Source: JAGRGG01 sp965217265 (lineage in GTDB: Bacteria > Pseudomonadota > Alphaproteobacteria > Geminicoccales > Geminicoccaceae). Taken from it: 64,000 nucleotides of DNA. Positions 24,742 through 32,984 of the stretch are shown piece after piece; positions within the stretch are counted from its first letter, which is position 1, and each line of letters opens with the position of its first letter. Below the pieces are notes generated by a model. That model made no database searches. It was not told the DNA's origin and saw only the letters and a program-made list of their open reading frames with translations. The translations under genes were made by a program, and so were the position numbers. The stretch spans positions 744,001-808,000 of the forward strand of contig CBDCHP010000011.1 of the NCBI GenBank assembly GCA_965217265.1, written 5' to 3'.

Positions 24742-26316
24742 TCAGCCGGCACGGGCCGCCAAGGCGTGCGGGCGGCGGTGCTCGCGCAGCAAAAGCTCCT
24801 GGCAGAGGTCGGCCGGCATCGGCTTCGCGAACAGGTAGCCCTGCGCGGCGTTGCACCCTTCGGCGGCGAGGAAGCGGTGCTGGGCCTCGGTCTCGACGCC
24901 CTCGGCCAGAACCTGCTTGCCGAACGTGCGCGCCAAGCTGATGATGACCCGCACCAGCGCCTCGTCGGTGTCGTCGTCGCCGATGCCGCTCGTGAACGAC
25001 TTGTCGATCTTGATCTTGTGGACCGGCAGCCGCTTGAGGTAGGCGAGCGACGAGTAGCCGGTGCCGAAATCGTCGATGGCGAGGCTGAAGCCCATCTCGT
25101 CGAGCTGCTGCAAGGTGCGCCGCATCATCAGTTCGGACGGATCGACGAACAGGCTCTCGGTCACTTCCAGTTCGAAGATGCGGGCCGGCAGCCCGGTCGT
25201 CGTCAGGGCGGCCGCCATGTGGTCGAGCAGTTCCGCTTGACGCAACTGGGCGGCCGAGATGTTGATCGCCATGCCGATCGGCAGGCCCATCGCGTGCCAA
25301 GCCTCGGTCTGGCGCGCCGCCTCCTCGATCAGCCACTTGCCCATGGGACGGATCAGGCCGGTCGCCTCGGCGATCGGGATGAAGGTCGTCGGCGGGACTT
25401 GGCCACGCTCGGGGTGCGGCCAGCGCATCAGCGCCTCGACGGCGGTGATCCGGCCGCTCGCGAGGTCGATCTGCGGCTGGTAGTGCAAGGTGAGCCCATG
25501 CCCCTCGATCGCCAGCTTCAATTCGTGCTCCAGGCTCTTCTTCGCCTTCAAGGCCAAGATCAGCCCGTCGTCGAACAGCCTGCAGCGCCGCCCGCCCGCG
25601 CGCTTCGCCTCGTCGACGGCCATCTCGGCGTAGCGCAGCAGCGCGTCGAGGTCGCCGCCGTGGTCGGGATAGACGGCAACGCCGACGCTGGCGCTCGGCA
25701 TCACCTCGCCCGTGCCGTGCGCCGACAGTTGCAAGGGGCGGGTGATGCGGTCGAGCTTCTGCACGGCGCACAGTTCCGCCGCCACCGCGTCCGACAGCCC
25801 CTCGACCAGGACGGCGAAGCGGTCGCCCGACGTGCGAAAGGCCGAGTCGTTGCACTTGCCCTCCAAGCGGAGCGCCAGGACGCGCAGCATCTGGTCGCCG
25901 ACCGTGTAGCCGTAGAAGCTGTTGATGTCCTTCAGCCGATCGACGTCGAAGGCGATGAGCGCCAAACGCTTGCCGGGCGCCAGGGCGGCAATCTTGGCCT
26001 GAAAAGCGTGCTTGAGCGCGTCCTTGCCGAACAGGCCGGTGAGGGGATCCTTGGCAAAGCGTCTCGGGCTCTCCTTGCGGTTCGTCTCGCCGGTGATCTG
26101 CAAGCGCGGCGCCCTCGGCCACGCGCACGAGCAGGCGGCGAAGGCGACGACGGCGATCGCCGAAGCGACGAACCAGCCCGCCGCCGCGGCGGCAACGGCG
26201 ACGAGGAGCACGTTGATCGCGGTGAGAACGGTGGCCACGGGGAGTCCGGCGGGCAGGCGCCGTCGCACAGGCGACCACCAATACGAGGTCAAGAAGCTTT
26301 TATGAACGCGTCCCAT
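24742..26316 (-). CDS. Membrane-anchored c-di-GMP phosphodiesterase with degenerate GGDEF and intact EAL domain
   Basis: About 524 residues. Two adjacent membrane segments (about 26-66) are followed by a GGDEF domain starting DPLTGLFGKDAL whose signature is SGDRF (163-167), so it cannot make c-di-GMP, though it may bind GTP. The EAL domain has EALMRW (signature), NISAAQL, ELEVTES, DDFGTGYSSLAYL, KIDKSF and LAEGVET, all catalytic positions intact. It should hydrolyse c-di-GMP and so favour motility. The start at 26316 is the last one before the membrane segments; earlier in-frame starts up to 26409 are possible because no strong ribosome site decides it. Confidence 0.9.
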   Translation of the reverse strand: MGRVHKSFLTSYWWSPVRRRLPAGLPVATVLTAINVLLVAVAAAAAGWFVASAIAVVAFAACSCAWPRAPRLQITGETNRKESPRRFAKDPLTGLFGKDALKHAFQAKIAALAPGKRLALIAFDVDRLKDINSFYGYTVGDQMLRVLALRLEGKCNDSAFRTSGDRFAVLVEGLSDAVAAELCAVQKLDRITRPLQLSAHGTGEVMPSASVGVAVYPDHGGDLDALLRYAEMAVDEAKRAGGRRCRLFDDGLILALKAKKSLEHELKLAIEGHGLTLHYQPQIDLASGRITAVEALMRWPHPERGQVPPTTFIPIAEATGLIRPMGKWLIEEAARQTEAWHAMGLPIGMAINISAAQLRQAELLDHMAAALTTTGLPARIFELEVTESLFVDPSELMMRRTLQQLDEMGFSLAIDDFGTGYSSLAYLKRLPVHKIKIDKSFTSGIGDDDTDEALVRVIISLARTFGKQVLAEGVETEAQHRFLAAEGCNAAQGYLFAKPMPADLCQELLLREHRRPHALAARAG

Positions 26317-26647
26317 CAAGACTGCAGACTCTTCTTGGCGTGGGGCTTTTGGTACGGAGCGGTACGGCCCACGGTCGGCCATCGAACCGTGCCGCCTCGA
26401 TAGACCCATACGGTTGGACGGCGTGCTTTCTTACGTGAAGTCTAACCATTGTTTTGGCAAGCCTGTTGAGCTGTTCCCTTATAGGTTGTTAAACGACTGC
26501 ACAATATCCTGCTATGCGTGGGGTGTCGACTCGGGCGAGGGGTGCCGTGCGGGATCGCGGCCGACCCGGCATCCGCATCGACGGGAACGGCCCCACGAAG
26601 GATTCTTCCAAACGGACACGGTCGGAAGCGGTGATGCGGTACAGCGG

Positions 26648-26676
26648 TTGAATACCATCGGCTTTGCTACCAATAT
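26648..26676 (+). promoter_or_regulatory. Possible sigma-70 promoter of the DsbA-like/fccAB operon
   Basis: TTGAAT (26648-26653), 17 bases, then CAATAT (26671-26676), in the most AT-rich part of the spacer, 40 bases before the GTG start. The -10 match is only fair. Confidence 0.35.
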
Positions 26677-26689
26677 GATAAACTTATCA
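26676..26689. promoter_or_regulatory. Inverted repeat at the start of the sulfide-oxidation operon
   Basis: TGATAA-AC-TTATCA, a perfect 6-bp inverted repeat 27 bases before the first start codon and overlapping the end of the likely -10 element. It is placed like a repressor operator. The regulator is not encoded next to it. Confidence 0.45.
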
Positions 26690-26715
26690 AGAATATTTTC
26701 GCTAGGAGAAGCCGC

Positions 26716-27312
26716 GTGACCATCGTCAGCGTCGATATCTTCGCCAACGTCGCCTGCCCGCGCTGCCTCGTCGCTTGGCGCCGTCTGCAGCGGGCGCTGG
26801 CCGAGGTCGGCGAGACGATCGAGGTTGAGGTCCACTGGCTGCCGATGGGCTCGGGCAAGTCGAGCAAGAAGGGGGCGATGGCACTCGCCGCCGCCGCCCG
26901 CGAGGAGGGCGTCGTCTTCGAGGGCGCGCCGCCGCCGGGCGTCGACACGACCGACGCGCAGCGCCTGATCCTGCTCGCCCAGGAGAAGGGCAAGGCGACG
27001 CCGCTGCAAGAGCGCCTGTTCGACGATTATTTCGCCCACAAGCGCGACCTCGCCGACCAAGACGTCTTGTGCAACGCGGCCGAAGCCGTCGGCATCGGCC
27101 GCTACGAGGCGGAAGGGTTCCTGCGCTCCAGCGCCGGAAGAAAGGCGGTCGGCGCCTTCGAGGCCGAGGCCAAGGCGCTCGGCGTCACCGAGGCGCCGGC
27201 GATCGTCTTGAACGAGGAGTTGACCTTGAACGGCCTGGAGCCGTTCGAGACGATCGTCGCCTCCTTGCATGAGGCGGCGCGGCGTGCCGCCTTGGACGAC
27301 GAGGCGGCGTGA
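26716..27312 (+). CDS. DsbA-family (FrnE-like) thiol oxidoreductase
   Basis: A 198-residue thioredoxin-fold protein of the DsbA/FrnE group. It has a CPRC active-site motif at residues 14-17 right after the first strand, a long helical insertion (about 50-140) and the cis-Pro strand TEAPAIVLNEEL (about 160). No signal peptide is seen, so it should be cytoplasmic, unlike true DsbA. The GTG start follows AGGAGAAGCC. It overlaps the following cytochrome gene by four bases (GTGA), which ties it to sulfide oxidation. Its role there (persulfide or disulfide handling) is only a guess. Confidence 0.8.
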   Translation: MTIVSVDIFANVACPRCLVAWRRLQRALAEVGETIEVEVHWLPMGSGKSSKKGAMALAAAAREEGVVFEGAPPPGVDTTDAQRLILLAQEKGKATPLQERLFDDYFAHKRDLADQDVLCNAAEAVGIGRYEAEGFLRSSAGRKAVGAFEAEAKALGVTEAPAIVLNEELTLNGLEPFETIVASLHEAARRAALDDEAA

Positions 27313-27650
27313 ACCTTTACGTATCGGTCGTGCTGACGCTCATCGGCGCGGCCGGCGTCGCTACCGCGGCCGAGGAGACGGTCTCGGGGCCGGAGCGGCA
27401 AAAATACACCAACGTTGGTCCGATCGACCTGATCGCCGACGGGTGCTGGGCGTGCCACGCCTTACAGCAGAAAACCGCCCCGGTCCCGCGCCTGGACGGT
27501 ACCCCGGCCGACGATTTCCTCGCCGCCATGAACGCCTACGTCGACGGCACGCGCCAACACCCGATCATGACCCCGATCGCGCGCCGCCTGAGCCGGGCGG
27601 AGATCGAGGGGCTCGCCGCCTACTACGCCGCGAAGGACGCCTATCCCTGA
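27309..27650 (+). CDS. Monohaem cytochrome c, probable FccA-type subunit
   Basis: A 113-residue exported cytochrome. It has a signal peptide (about 1-20, ending VATAAEE), one haem-binding CWACH motif at 46-50, and a candidate axial Met at 88 (HPIMTPIARRL). It is followed by the typical C-terminal helix ending IEGLAAYYAAKDA. The sequence resembles the small cytochrome subunit of flavocytochrome c sulfide dehydrogenase, which takes electrons from the flavin subunit encoded next (TGATG overlap). Purple sulfur bacteria usually have a diheme subunit; this is the short monohaem kind. Confidence 0.85.
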   Translation: MNLYVSVVLTLIGAAGVATAAEETVSGPERQKYTNVGPIDLIADGCWACHALQQKTAPVPRLDGTPADDFLAAMNAYVDGTRQHPIMTPIARRLSRAEIEGLAAYYAAKDAYP

Positions 27651-28933
27651 TGGCATCCGACCTGACGCGGCGACGCGCGCTCGGCGCGCTCGCGGCCGCT
27701 GCGGCGCTGGCGCCGGGGCGTACCCGGGCGGCTAAAACGTCGGCGGGTCGGGTGGTTATCGTCGGCGGCGGGGCCGGCGGGGCGACGGCGGCGCGGCACT
27801 TGAGCCTGTACGAGCCCAAACTCGCCGTGACGCTGGTCGAGCGCGAGCCGGTCCACACGACCGGCTCGTTCGCGAACGGCGTCCTGGCCCGGCTCTACGA
27901 GTGGGACCGCCTGCGCCACGACTACCGCACGCTCGCCAACTACTACCGCGTCGACGTCCGGATCGACGCCGCCGTCGGGCTCGACCCGGTGGCGCGCCGG
28001 CTCGACCTCGCGGGCGGTGCCAGGCTCGACTACGACCGGCTCGTCGTCGCACCCGGCGTCGATCTGCGCTTCGACGCTATCGAGGGTTACGACCAGAACG
28101 CCGTCGAGACCATGCCGCACGCCTGGACCGGCGGCGAGCAGATATTAACCCTCAAGCGCCGCCTGCAGCGGATCACGGAACTCGGCAACGGGCTGTTCGT
28201 CATCGTCGCCCCGCCCGCACCCTACCGCTGCCCGATGGGACCCTACGAGCGCGCCTCGATGGTCGCCTTGTCGTTTCGCCGCGAGAACCACCCGAAGGCA
28301 AAACTCCTCCTCTTGGACGCAAAGGACGGTTTCGCGGGCCAGGATCTGTTCGAGGCGGCCTGGGCAAAGCACGCCCCCGGCCGCATCGAGTGGGTGCCGG
28401 CGCGCGCCGGCGGCCGGGTCGTGCGCGTCGAGCCCGGGGCGACGGCGGTCGTGACCGAGGACGGCGAGCGGATCGAGGCCGAGATCGTCAACGTCATCCC
28501 GCCGCAGACGGCGGGTGCCTTCGCCCATCAAGCCGGCCTCACCGACGCGAGCGGCTGGTGCCCGATCGATCCGGCGACGATGGCATCGACGCTGGTGCCC
28601 GACGTCCACGTCGTCGGCGACGCCGCGATCGCGGGCGACATGCCCAAGACAGCCTTCGCCGCCAACAGCCAAGCCAAGACCTGTGCCGCCGCGATCCGCC
28701 ACGCCCTGACCGGCGCGTTCCTGCCGACGCCCGCCTACTTCGAGACCCGCTACGCCCTCCTTAACCTGGGCGACGCCGTCTTCACCGGCGGCTTCTACGC
28801 GCCCAAGGACGGCAGGATCAGGGCGACGGAGCGCTTCGCCAGCGCCACGGGCGAGCCCGGGGCGGTGCGGCGAAAGACCTACGCCGAGGCGCTGGCTTGG
28901 TACGGCGGTTTCGTGCGGGACGTGTTCGGTTGA
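27650..28933 (+). CDS. fccB: Flavocytochrome c sulfide dehydrogenase, flavin subunit (FccB/SoxF type)
   Basis: A 427-residue FAD protein with a twin-arginine-like leader (LTRRRALGALAAAAAL). The dinucleotide motif is GGGAGG (39-44). Two redox Cys are in the usual places: C194 in PYRCPMGPYERASM and C304 in SGWCPIDPAT. The FAD-binding VHVVGDAA stretch (about 320) and the C-terminal capping domain are also present. It oxidises sulfide to sulfur or polysulfide in the periplasm and passes electrons to the cytochrome subunit. The Cys that binds FAD covalently in Allochromatium appears to be Gly here (HTTGSFANGV, about 69-78). Its TGA is the first triplet of repeat copy 5. Confidence 0.88.
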   Translation: MASDLTRRRALGALAAAAALAPGRTRAAKTSAGRVVIVGGGAGGATAARHLSLYEPKLAVTLVEREPVHTTGSFANGVLARLYEWDRLRHDYRTLANYYRVDVRIDAAVGLDPVARRLDLAGGARLDYDRLVVAPGVDLRFDAIEGYDQNAVETMPHAWTGGEQILTLKRRLQRITELGNGLFVIVAPPAPYRCPMGPYERASMVALSFRRENHPKAKLLLLDAKDGFAGQDLFEAAWAKHAPGRIEWVPARAGGRVVRVEPGATAVVTEDGERIEAEIVNVIPPQTAGAFAHQAGLTDASGWCPIDPATMASTLVPDVHVVGDAAIAGDMPKTAFAANSQAKTCAAAIRHALTGAFLPTPAYFETRYALLNLGDAVFTGGFYAPKDGRIRATERFASATGEPGAVRRKTYAEALAWYGGFVRDVFG

Positions 28934-29079
28934 ACGCTTCGCGTCCGCTGCGCGGGGCTCTTTTTCTTCTTTTTTGCAACTTTGGCCGGGGCTGGCCCCC
29001 GGCGTTGTGGCCAGCCTCCTACGTTAACACTAGCAAAAAAGAAAAAAGCCCGCGCGGCGCGCGCAACGCGAAGCGTTCA
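28931..29079. repeat. Palindromic intergenic element, copy 5 (beta arm left, alpha arm right)
   Basis: TGAACGCTTCGCGTCCGCT and CTCTTTTTCTTCTTTTTTGC on the left; GCAAAAAAGAAAAAAGCCCG and ACGCGAAGCGTTCA on the right. The left core ACTTTGGCCGGGGCTGG is the exact reverse complement of the right core of copy 4, so this copy lies in the opposite orientation. Both end triplets are used as TGA stops, by fccB on the plus strand and the EamA gene on the minus strand. Confidence 0.9.
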
Positions 29080-29988
29080 CCGCCGCGTGAACAGCCACAC
29101 GCCCAGGATCACGAGCCCGGTGCCGAGTGCTTCGGCCAAGCCGAACGGTTCGCCGAGCAGGACGACGCCGAGTGCTATCGTGAAGACCGGCCCGGCGTTG
29201 CCGGCCATCGCCGTGCCGTCGGCGCCGATGCGGCCGAGGGCGTAGTTCATCAAGTAGGAGGGAAAGACGGTGGCGAACAGCGCGATCCCGGCGGCGAGCG
29301 TCAGGACGTCGGCCGGCACCACGAGCCCCTTCGGACCCTCGACGACGACCGCGTGCGTCATCACCCCGAACGCGGCCGCCGTCATCGCGATCGAGGTGTA
29401 GAGGGACGCGCCCAAGCTGCGGACGATCTCGCGCCCGAACAGTTGAAACAGCGCGAAGGCGAAGGCGGCGAGCAGGACGAGGAGGGTGCCGAGCCAGATC
29501 CGGCCGCCGGCCGTCTCGTGGCCGACGAGCCCGGCGAAGACGAGGGCGAGGCCGAGATAGGCGATGGCGAGGGCCGGGAAGGTGAGAGGTTTGAGCTTCT
29601 GGCCGAAGAACATGGCGCCCAGGATCACGACCCAGAACGGGTAGGTGAACAAGATCAGCCGCTCCAACTGGGCCGTGACGTGGACGAGGCCGAAGAAGTC
29701 GAGCACCGAGGCGACGTAGTAGCCCAGGATGCCGTTCAGGCCCGCCAGCAGCCACCAGCGCCCGCCGACGCCGCCGCCCCGGCGGCGCCATGTCACGAAG
29801 CCGATGCACAAGTAGACCGGCAGGGCCAGCGCCATGCGCCAGAACAGGAGTTGCAGGGGGGCGGCGCCGACGTCGTATGCCAGCTTGATGAAGATCGGCT
29901 TGGTCGAGAACAGGCAGGCGCCGACGATGGCGGCGGCGAGGCCCGGGCCGTCGATCGCGGCGGGTCGGGTCGTCGGGACGGATGACAC
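29077..29988 (-). CDS. EamA/DMT-family transporter
   Basis: A 303-residue inner-membrane protein with ten predicted membrane segments arranged as two EamA repeats. The first begins LAAAIVGACLFSTKPIFIKL; the second begins LLVLLAAFAFALFQLFGREI. The loops are short and basic on the cytoplasmic side. DMT carriers export or import small metabolites such as amino acids; the substrate is unknown. The start is a GTG at 29988 with a strong GGAGG eight bases before it. The frame is open far upstream but has no start as good. The stop is the end triplet of repeat copy 5. Confidence 0.87.
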   Translation of the reverse strand: MSSVPTTRPAAIDGPGLAAAIVGACLFSTKPIFIKLAYDVGAAPLQLLFWRMALALPVYLCIGFVTWRRRGGGVGGRWWLLAGLNGILGYYVASVLDFFGLVHVTAQLERLILFTYPFWVVILGAMFFGQKLKPLTFPALAIAYLGLALVFAGLVGHETAGGRIWLGTLLVLLAAFAFALFQLFGREIVRSLGASLYTSIAMTAAAFGVMTHAVVVEGPKGLVVPADVLTLAAGIALFATVFPSYLMNYALGRIGADGTAMAGNAGPVFTIALGVVLLGEPFGLAEALGTGLVILGVWLFTRR

Positions 29989-30163
29989 GGGCTCAACCTC
30001 CGTCGCGCCGACGCGGTGAGGGTGGACGCAAACCTGAGCGCCGCCGGGCGCGCGCGAGACCCAGAGCTTAACCACAAGGGGCGGGGCGCGGCAACGGCGC
30101 TCGACGGGAACCCGAGGCTTTGTTAAAGCCGGTGGACGCGAATTGAGTGGATCGGAGGATGCC

Positions 30164-31447
30164 TTGGCGGCCCGCTTGAAGACCGAGGACCGGCTGGCCG
30201 GCGACATGGCAGCGATGGGTAAGCGCGCCAAGGCGGCGGCGGCCCTGCTCGCCGCGGCACCCCGTTCGGCGAAGGACGCGGCCCTTAACGCGGCGGCGGC
30301 GGCGCTGCGGGACGGCACGCCGGCGATCCTCAAGGCAAACGCCGCCGACGTCGAGGCGGCGCGGGCGAAGGGTCTCGGCCCGGCGCTGCTCGACCGCCTC
30401 GCCCTGGACGAGGGGCGGGTCGAGGCGATGGCGGCGGGGCTGGAGGCGATCGCCGGCCTCGACGACCCGGTCGGGGCCGAGATCGCCCGCTGGACGCGGC
30501 CGAACGGGCTCGACATCGCCCGCGTGCGCGTGCCGTTGGGCGTGATCGGCGTCATCTTCGAGAGCCGGCCGAACGTGACGGCGGACGCCGGGGCCTTGTG
30601 CCTCAAGGCCGGCAACGCCACCGTCCTGCGCCCCGGCTCGGAGAGCTTCGAATCGTCGCGGGCGATCTTGAAGTGTCTGCGCGCCGGGCTCGGCGCCGCG
30701 GGCCTGCCCGAGGACGCGGTCCAGGCGGTGCCGACGACCGACCGCGCCGCCGTCGGCCACATGCTGCGCATGGACCGCTACATCGACGTCATCGTGCCGC
30801 GCGGCGGGCGCTCCTTGATCGAGCGCGTCGCGGCCGAGAGCCGGATCCCCGTCTTCGCCCACCTGGACGGCAACTGCCACGTCTACCTGCACGCGGCGGC
30901 CGAGCCTGAGATGGCCGAAGCCGTGACCTTGAACGCCAAGCTGCGCCGGACGGGGGTCTGCGGCGCGGCCGAGAGCCTCCTGATCGACGAGGCGGTGCTG
31001 GCGAGTGTAGGGGCCCGCGTCGTCAAGGCGCTCTTGGATCGGGGCTGCGAGGTCCGCGGCGACGACGCCGTGCGAGCGCTCGACCCGCGCGTGGTCGCCG
31101 CCCGGCCGGCCGACTGGGACACCGAGTACCTGGACGCGATCGTCGCGGCCAAGGCGGTGCCGGGCCTGGAGGCGGCGATCGACCACGTCAACGCGCACGG
31201 CTCGCATCACACCGACGCGATCGTGACCGCCGATGATCGCGCGGCCGAGCGCTTCTTGCGCGACGTCGACAGCGCGATCGCCGTCCACAACGCCTCGACC
31301 CAGTTCGCCGACGGGGCCGAGTTCGGCATGGGGGCCGAGATCGGTATCTCGACCGGGCGGATGCACGCCCGCGGTCCGATCGGCGTCGAGCAGTTGACGA
31401 CGTTCAAGTACGCGGTGCGCGGGCATGGCCAGATCCGGCCGGGCTGA
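30164..31447 (+). CDS. proA: Gamma-glutamyl phosphate reductase
   Basis: About 427 residues. ProA reduces gamma-glutamyl phosphate with NADPH in proline synthesis. Family motifs include VPLGVIGVIFESRPNVTADA, ALCLKAGNATVLRPGSE, the catalytic Cys in RRTGVCGAAESLLID and the ending HARGPIGVEQLTTFKY. The TTG at 30164 follows GGAGG at the right distance and is preferred; a TTG seven codons earlier (30143) is possible. It leads the operon proA-nadD-rsfS-rlmH, a common alphaproteobacterial arrangement; proB and obg are not in the window. Confidence 0.95.
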   Translation: MAARLKTEDRLAGDMAAMGKRAKAAAALLAAAPRSAKDAALNAAAAALRDGTPAILKANAADVEAARAKGLGPALLDRLALDEGRVEAMAAGLEAIAGLDDPVGAEIARWTRPNGLDIARVRVPLGVIGVIFESRPNVTADAGALCLKAGNATVLRPGSESFESSRAILKCLRAGLGAAGLPEDAVQAVPTTDRAAVGHMLRMDRYIDVIVPRGGRSLIERVAAESRIPVFAHLDGNCHVYLHAAAEPEMAEAVTLNAKLRRTGVCGAAESLLIDEAVLASVGARVVKALLDRGCEVRGDDAVRALDPRVVAARPADWDTEYLDAIVAAKAVPGLEAAIDHVNAHGSHHTDAIVTADDRAAERFLRDVDSAIAVHNASTQFADGAEFGMGAEIGISTGRMHARGPIGVEQLTTFKYAVRGHGQIRPG

Positions 31448-32117
31448 TCCCTGGGGGGTCGGCGTTCCGCCCCCGCCGCTGAACGCCGGGCCGCGCCTGC
31501 ACCTGCCCTGCCCGGAGCCGGGGCCGTCCCCCGCCGGGCGCAAGCGCCGCATCGGCCTGCTCGGCGGCTCGTTCAACCCGGCGCACGCCGGCCACCTCCA
31601 CGTCAGCCGCGAGGCCTTGAAGCGCCTGCGGCTGCACCAAGTCTGGTGGCTGGTCTCGCCGCAGAACCCCTTGAAGCCGAAGGCCGGCATGGCGCCCTTG
31701 GACGAGCGGCTGCGAGGCGCGCGTGGAATCGCGGGCGTCGACCCGCGCGTTCGCGTCACCGACCTGGAGCGCCGCTTGGGCACGCGCTACACCGCCGACA
31801 CGCTAAAGCGGCTGGTCGAGCGGACGGACGCGGCCTTCGTTTGGCTGATCGGGGCCGACAATCTGCAACAACTGCCCCAATGGTATCGCTGGCGGCGGGT
31901 TTTCGGCGCCTGCGCGATTGCGGTCTTCGACCGCGAGCCTTATTCTTATAGTGCGCTCAAGGGAAAGGCGACGGTCGCCTTCTCGAAAGAGCGCCTCGAT
32001 GGGAGGTGCGCCGCGGCGCTCATGCACCAGCCGCTGCCGGCTTGGACATTCCTGCGCGTCAGGCGCCACCCCGCGTCGAGCACCGCGATCCGCGCGGCGG
32101 GTGCCGCCGGATCATGA
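31425..32117 (+). CDS. nadD: Nicotinate-nucleotide adenylyltransferase
   Basis: A 230-residue NadD that transfers AMP from ATP to nicotinate mononucleotide in NAD synthesis. The nucleotidyltransferase motif is GGSFNPAHAGH (about 46-56), with WWLVSPQNPLK next and the C-terminal SSTAIR (about 219). The first 40 residues are Pro-rich and not part of the fold, so the true start may be later. The given ATG overlaps the end of proA by 23 bases. The stop overlaps the rsfS start (ATGA). Confidence 0.95.
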   Translation: MARSGRADPWGVGVPPPPLNAGPRLHLPCPEPGPSPAGRKRRIGLLGGSFNPAHAGHLHVSREALKRLRLHQVWWLVSPQNPLKPKAGMAPLDERLRGARGIAGVDPRVRVTDLERRLGTRYTADTLKRLVERTDAAFVWLIGADNLQQLPQWYRWRRVFGACAIAVFDREPYSYSALKGKATVAFSKERLDGRCAAALMHQPLPAWTFLRVRRHPASSTAIRAAGAAGS

Positions 32118-32515
32118 GCGACGGAGAACGCGCCATAGGCTCTGCCACCCCTCTCGCCGCCGGGCAGTGCGGCACACTCGACGTCGTCCTGCAATCGCTG
32201 GACGACGACAAGGCGATCGACCCGAAGGTGATCGACCTCACCGGCAAGACGGTGATCGCCGACCAGATGGTGGTCGCGACCGGCACCTCGCAGCGCCACT
32301 TGTCGGCGATGGCCGACAAGCTGATCGAGCGCCTCAAGGCCGCCGGCCACGACGACGTCCTCGCCGAGGGCCAGAACGACACGCCTTGGGTCCTGATCGA
32401 CGCGAACGAGGTCATCGTCCACCTGTTCCGCGCCGAGACCCGCGCCTTTTACGACATCGAGCGCCTCTGGGCCGCACCGCCGCCGGAACGGTCGCGGCTC
32501 GCCGCCGTGACCTGA
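32114..32515 (+). CDS. rsfS: Ribosome silencing factor RsfS
   Basis: A 133-residue RsfS/Iojap protein. The core runs from LDDDKAIDPKVIDLTGKTVI and ADQMVVATGTSQRHLSAMAD to the typical TPWVLIDANEVIVHLF and FYDIERLW. It binds uL14 and blocks subunit joining in starvation. The ATG at 32114 overlaps the nadD stop by four bases; the open frame upstream of it is the shadow of nadD. Confidence 0.96.
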   Translation: MSDGERAIGSATPLAAGQCGTLDVVLQSLDDDKAIDPKVIDLTGKTVIADQMVVATGTSQRHLSAMADKLIERLKAAGHDDVLAEGQNDTPWVLIDANEVIVHLFRAETRAFYDIERLWAAPPPERSRLAAVT

Positions 32516-32522
32516 TCGGGCG

Positions 32523-32972
32523 TTGCGGGTCACCATCCTCGCGATCGGGCGGGGGCGCGACCCGGAGATCGAGGCCCTGGTAAGGCGCTACGCCGGGCGC
32601 ACCCCCTGGGACGTGCGGCTGCACGAGGTCGTCCCCAAGGGCAAGGGGCGGGGCCCCGACGCCGAGGCCGCTGCCCTGCTGGCCCGGCTACCGGCCGGCG
32701 CCAAGGCGGTCGTCCTCGACGGGCGCGGGCGCGATCTCGACAGCGCCGCGTTCGCCGCCACGCTCGGCGGCTGGCGCGACGGCGGCGCGGCCGAGATCGC
32801 CTGCCTGATCGGCGGTGCCGACGGGCACGGCGACGCGATTCGAGCGCAAGCCGATCTCCTCCTCGCCTTCGGCCGGGCGACGTGGCCGCACATGCTGGTG
32901 CGCGCCATGCTGGCCGAGCAACTCTACCGCGCCGCCACGATCCTGAGCGGGCACCCTTATCATCGGGGTTGA
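32523..32972 (+). CDS. rlmH: 23S rRNA pseudouridine-1915 N3-methyltransferase RlmH
   Basis: A 149-residue SPOUT methyltransferase. RlmH methylates pseudouridine 1915 in helix 69 of 23S rRNA. The trefoil-knot region has CLIGGADGHGD and LLAFGRATWPHMLVRAMLAE, followed by QLYRAATILSGHPYHRG, the invariant RlmH ending. The TTG start lies seven bases after rsfS. It is the last gene of the operon; repeat copy 6 follows. Confidence 0.96.
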   Translation: MRVTILAIGRGRDPEIEALVRRYAGRTPWDVRLHEVVPKGKGRGPDAEAAALLARLPAGAKAVVLDGRGRDLDSAAFAATLGGWRDGGAAEIACLIGGADGHGDAIRAQADLLLAFGRATWPHMLVRAMLAEQLYRAATILSGHPYHRG

Positions 32973-32984
32973 GGGCTGATAGGG

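Larger units (their letters stand above)
26317..26715. other. 400-base spacer between the EAL gene and the sulfide-oxidation operon
   Basis: No convincing gene. An open frame of about 100 codons (26414-26719) has unbiased composition and no family features, and I do not call it. The segments 26440-26510 and 26645-26705 are AT-rich. The second holds the likely promoter and operator of the operon that begins at 26716. Confidence 0.5.

Noticed and set aside
26414..26719. A 101-codon open frame before the sulfide-oxidation operon
   Set aside because: No ribosome site, mixed codon use unlike neighbours, no family match, and it contains the likely promoter and operator.
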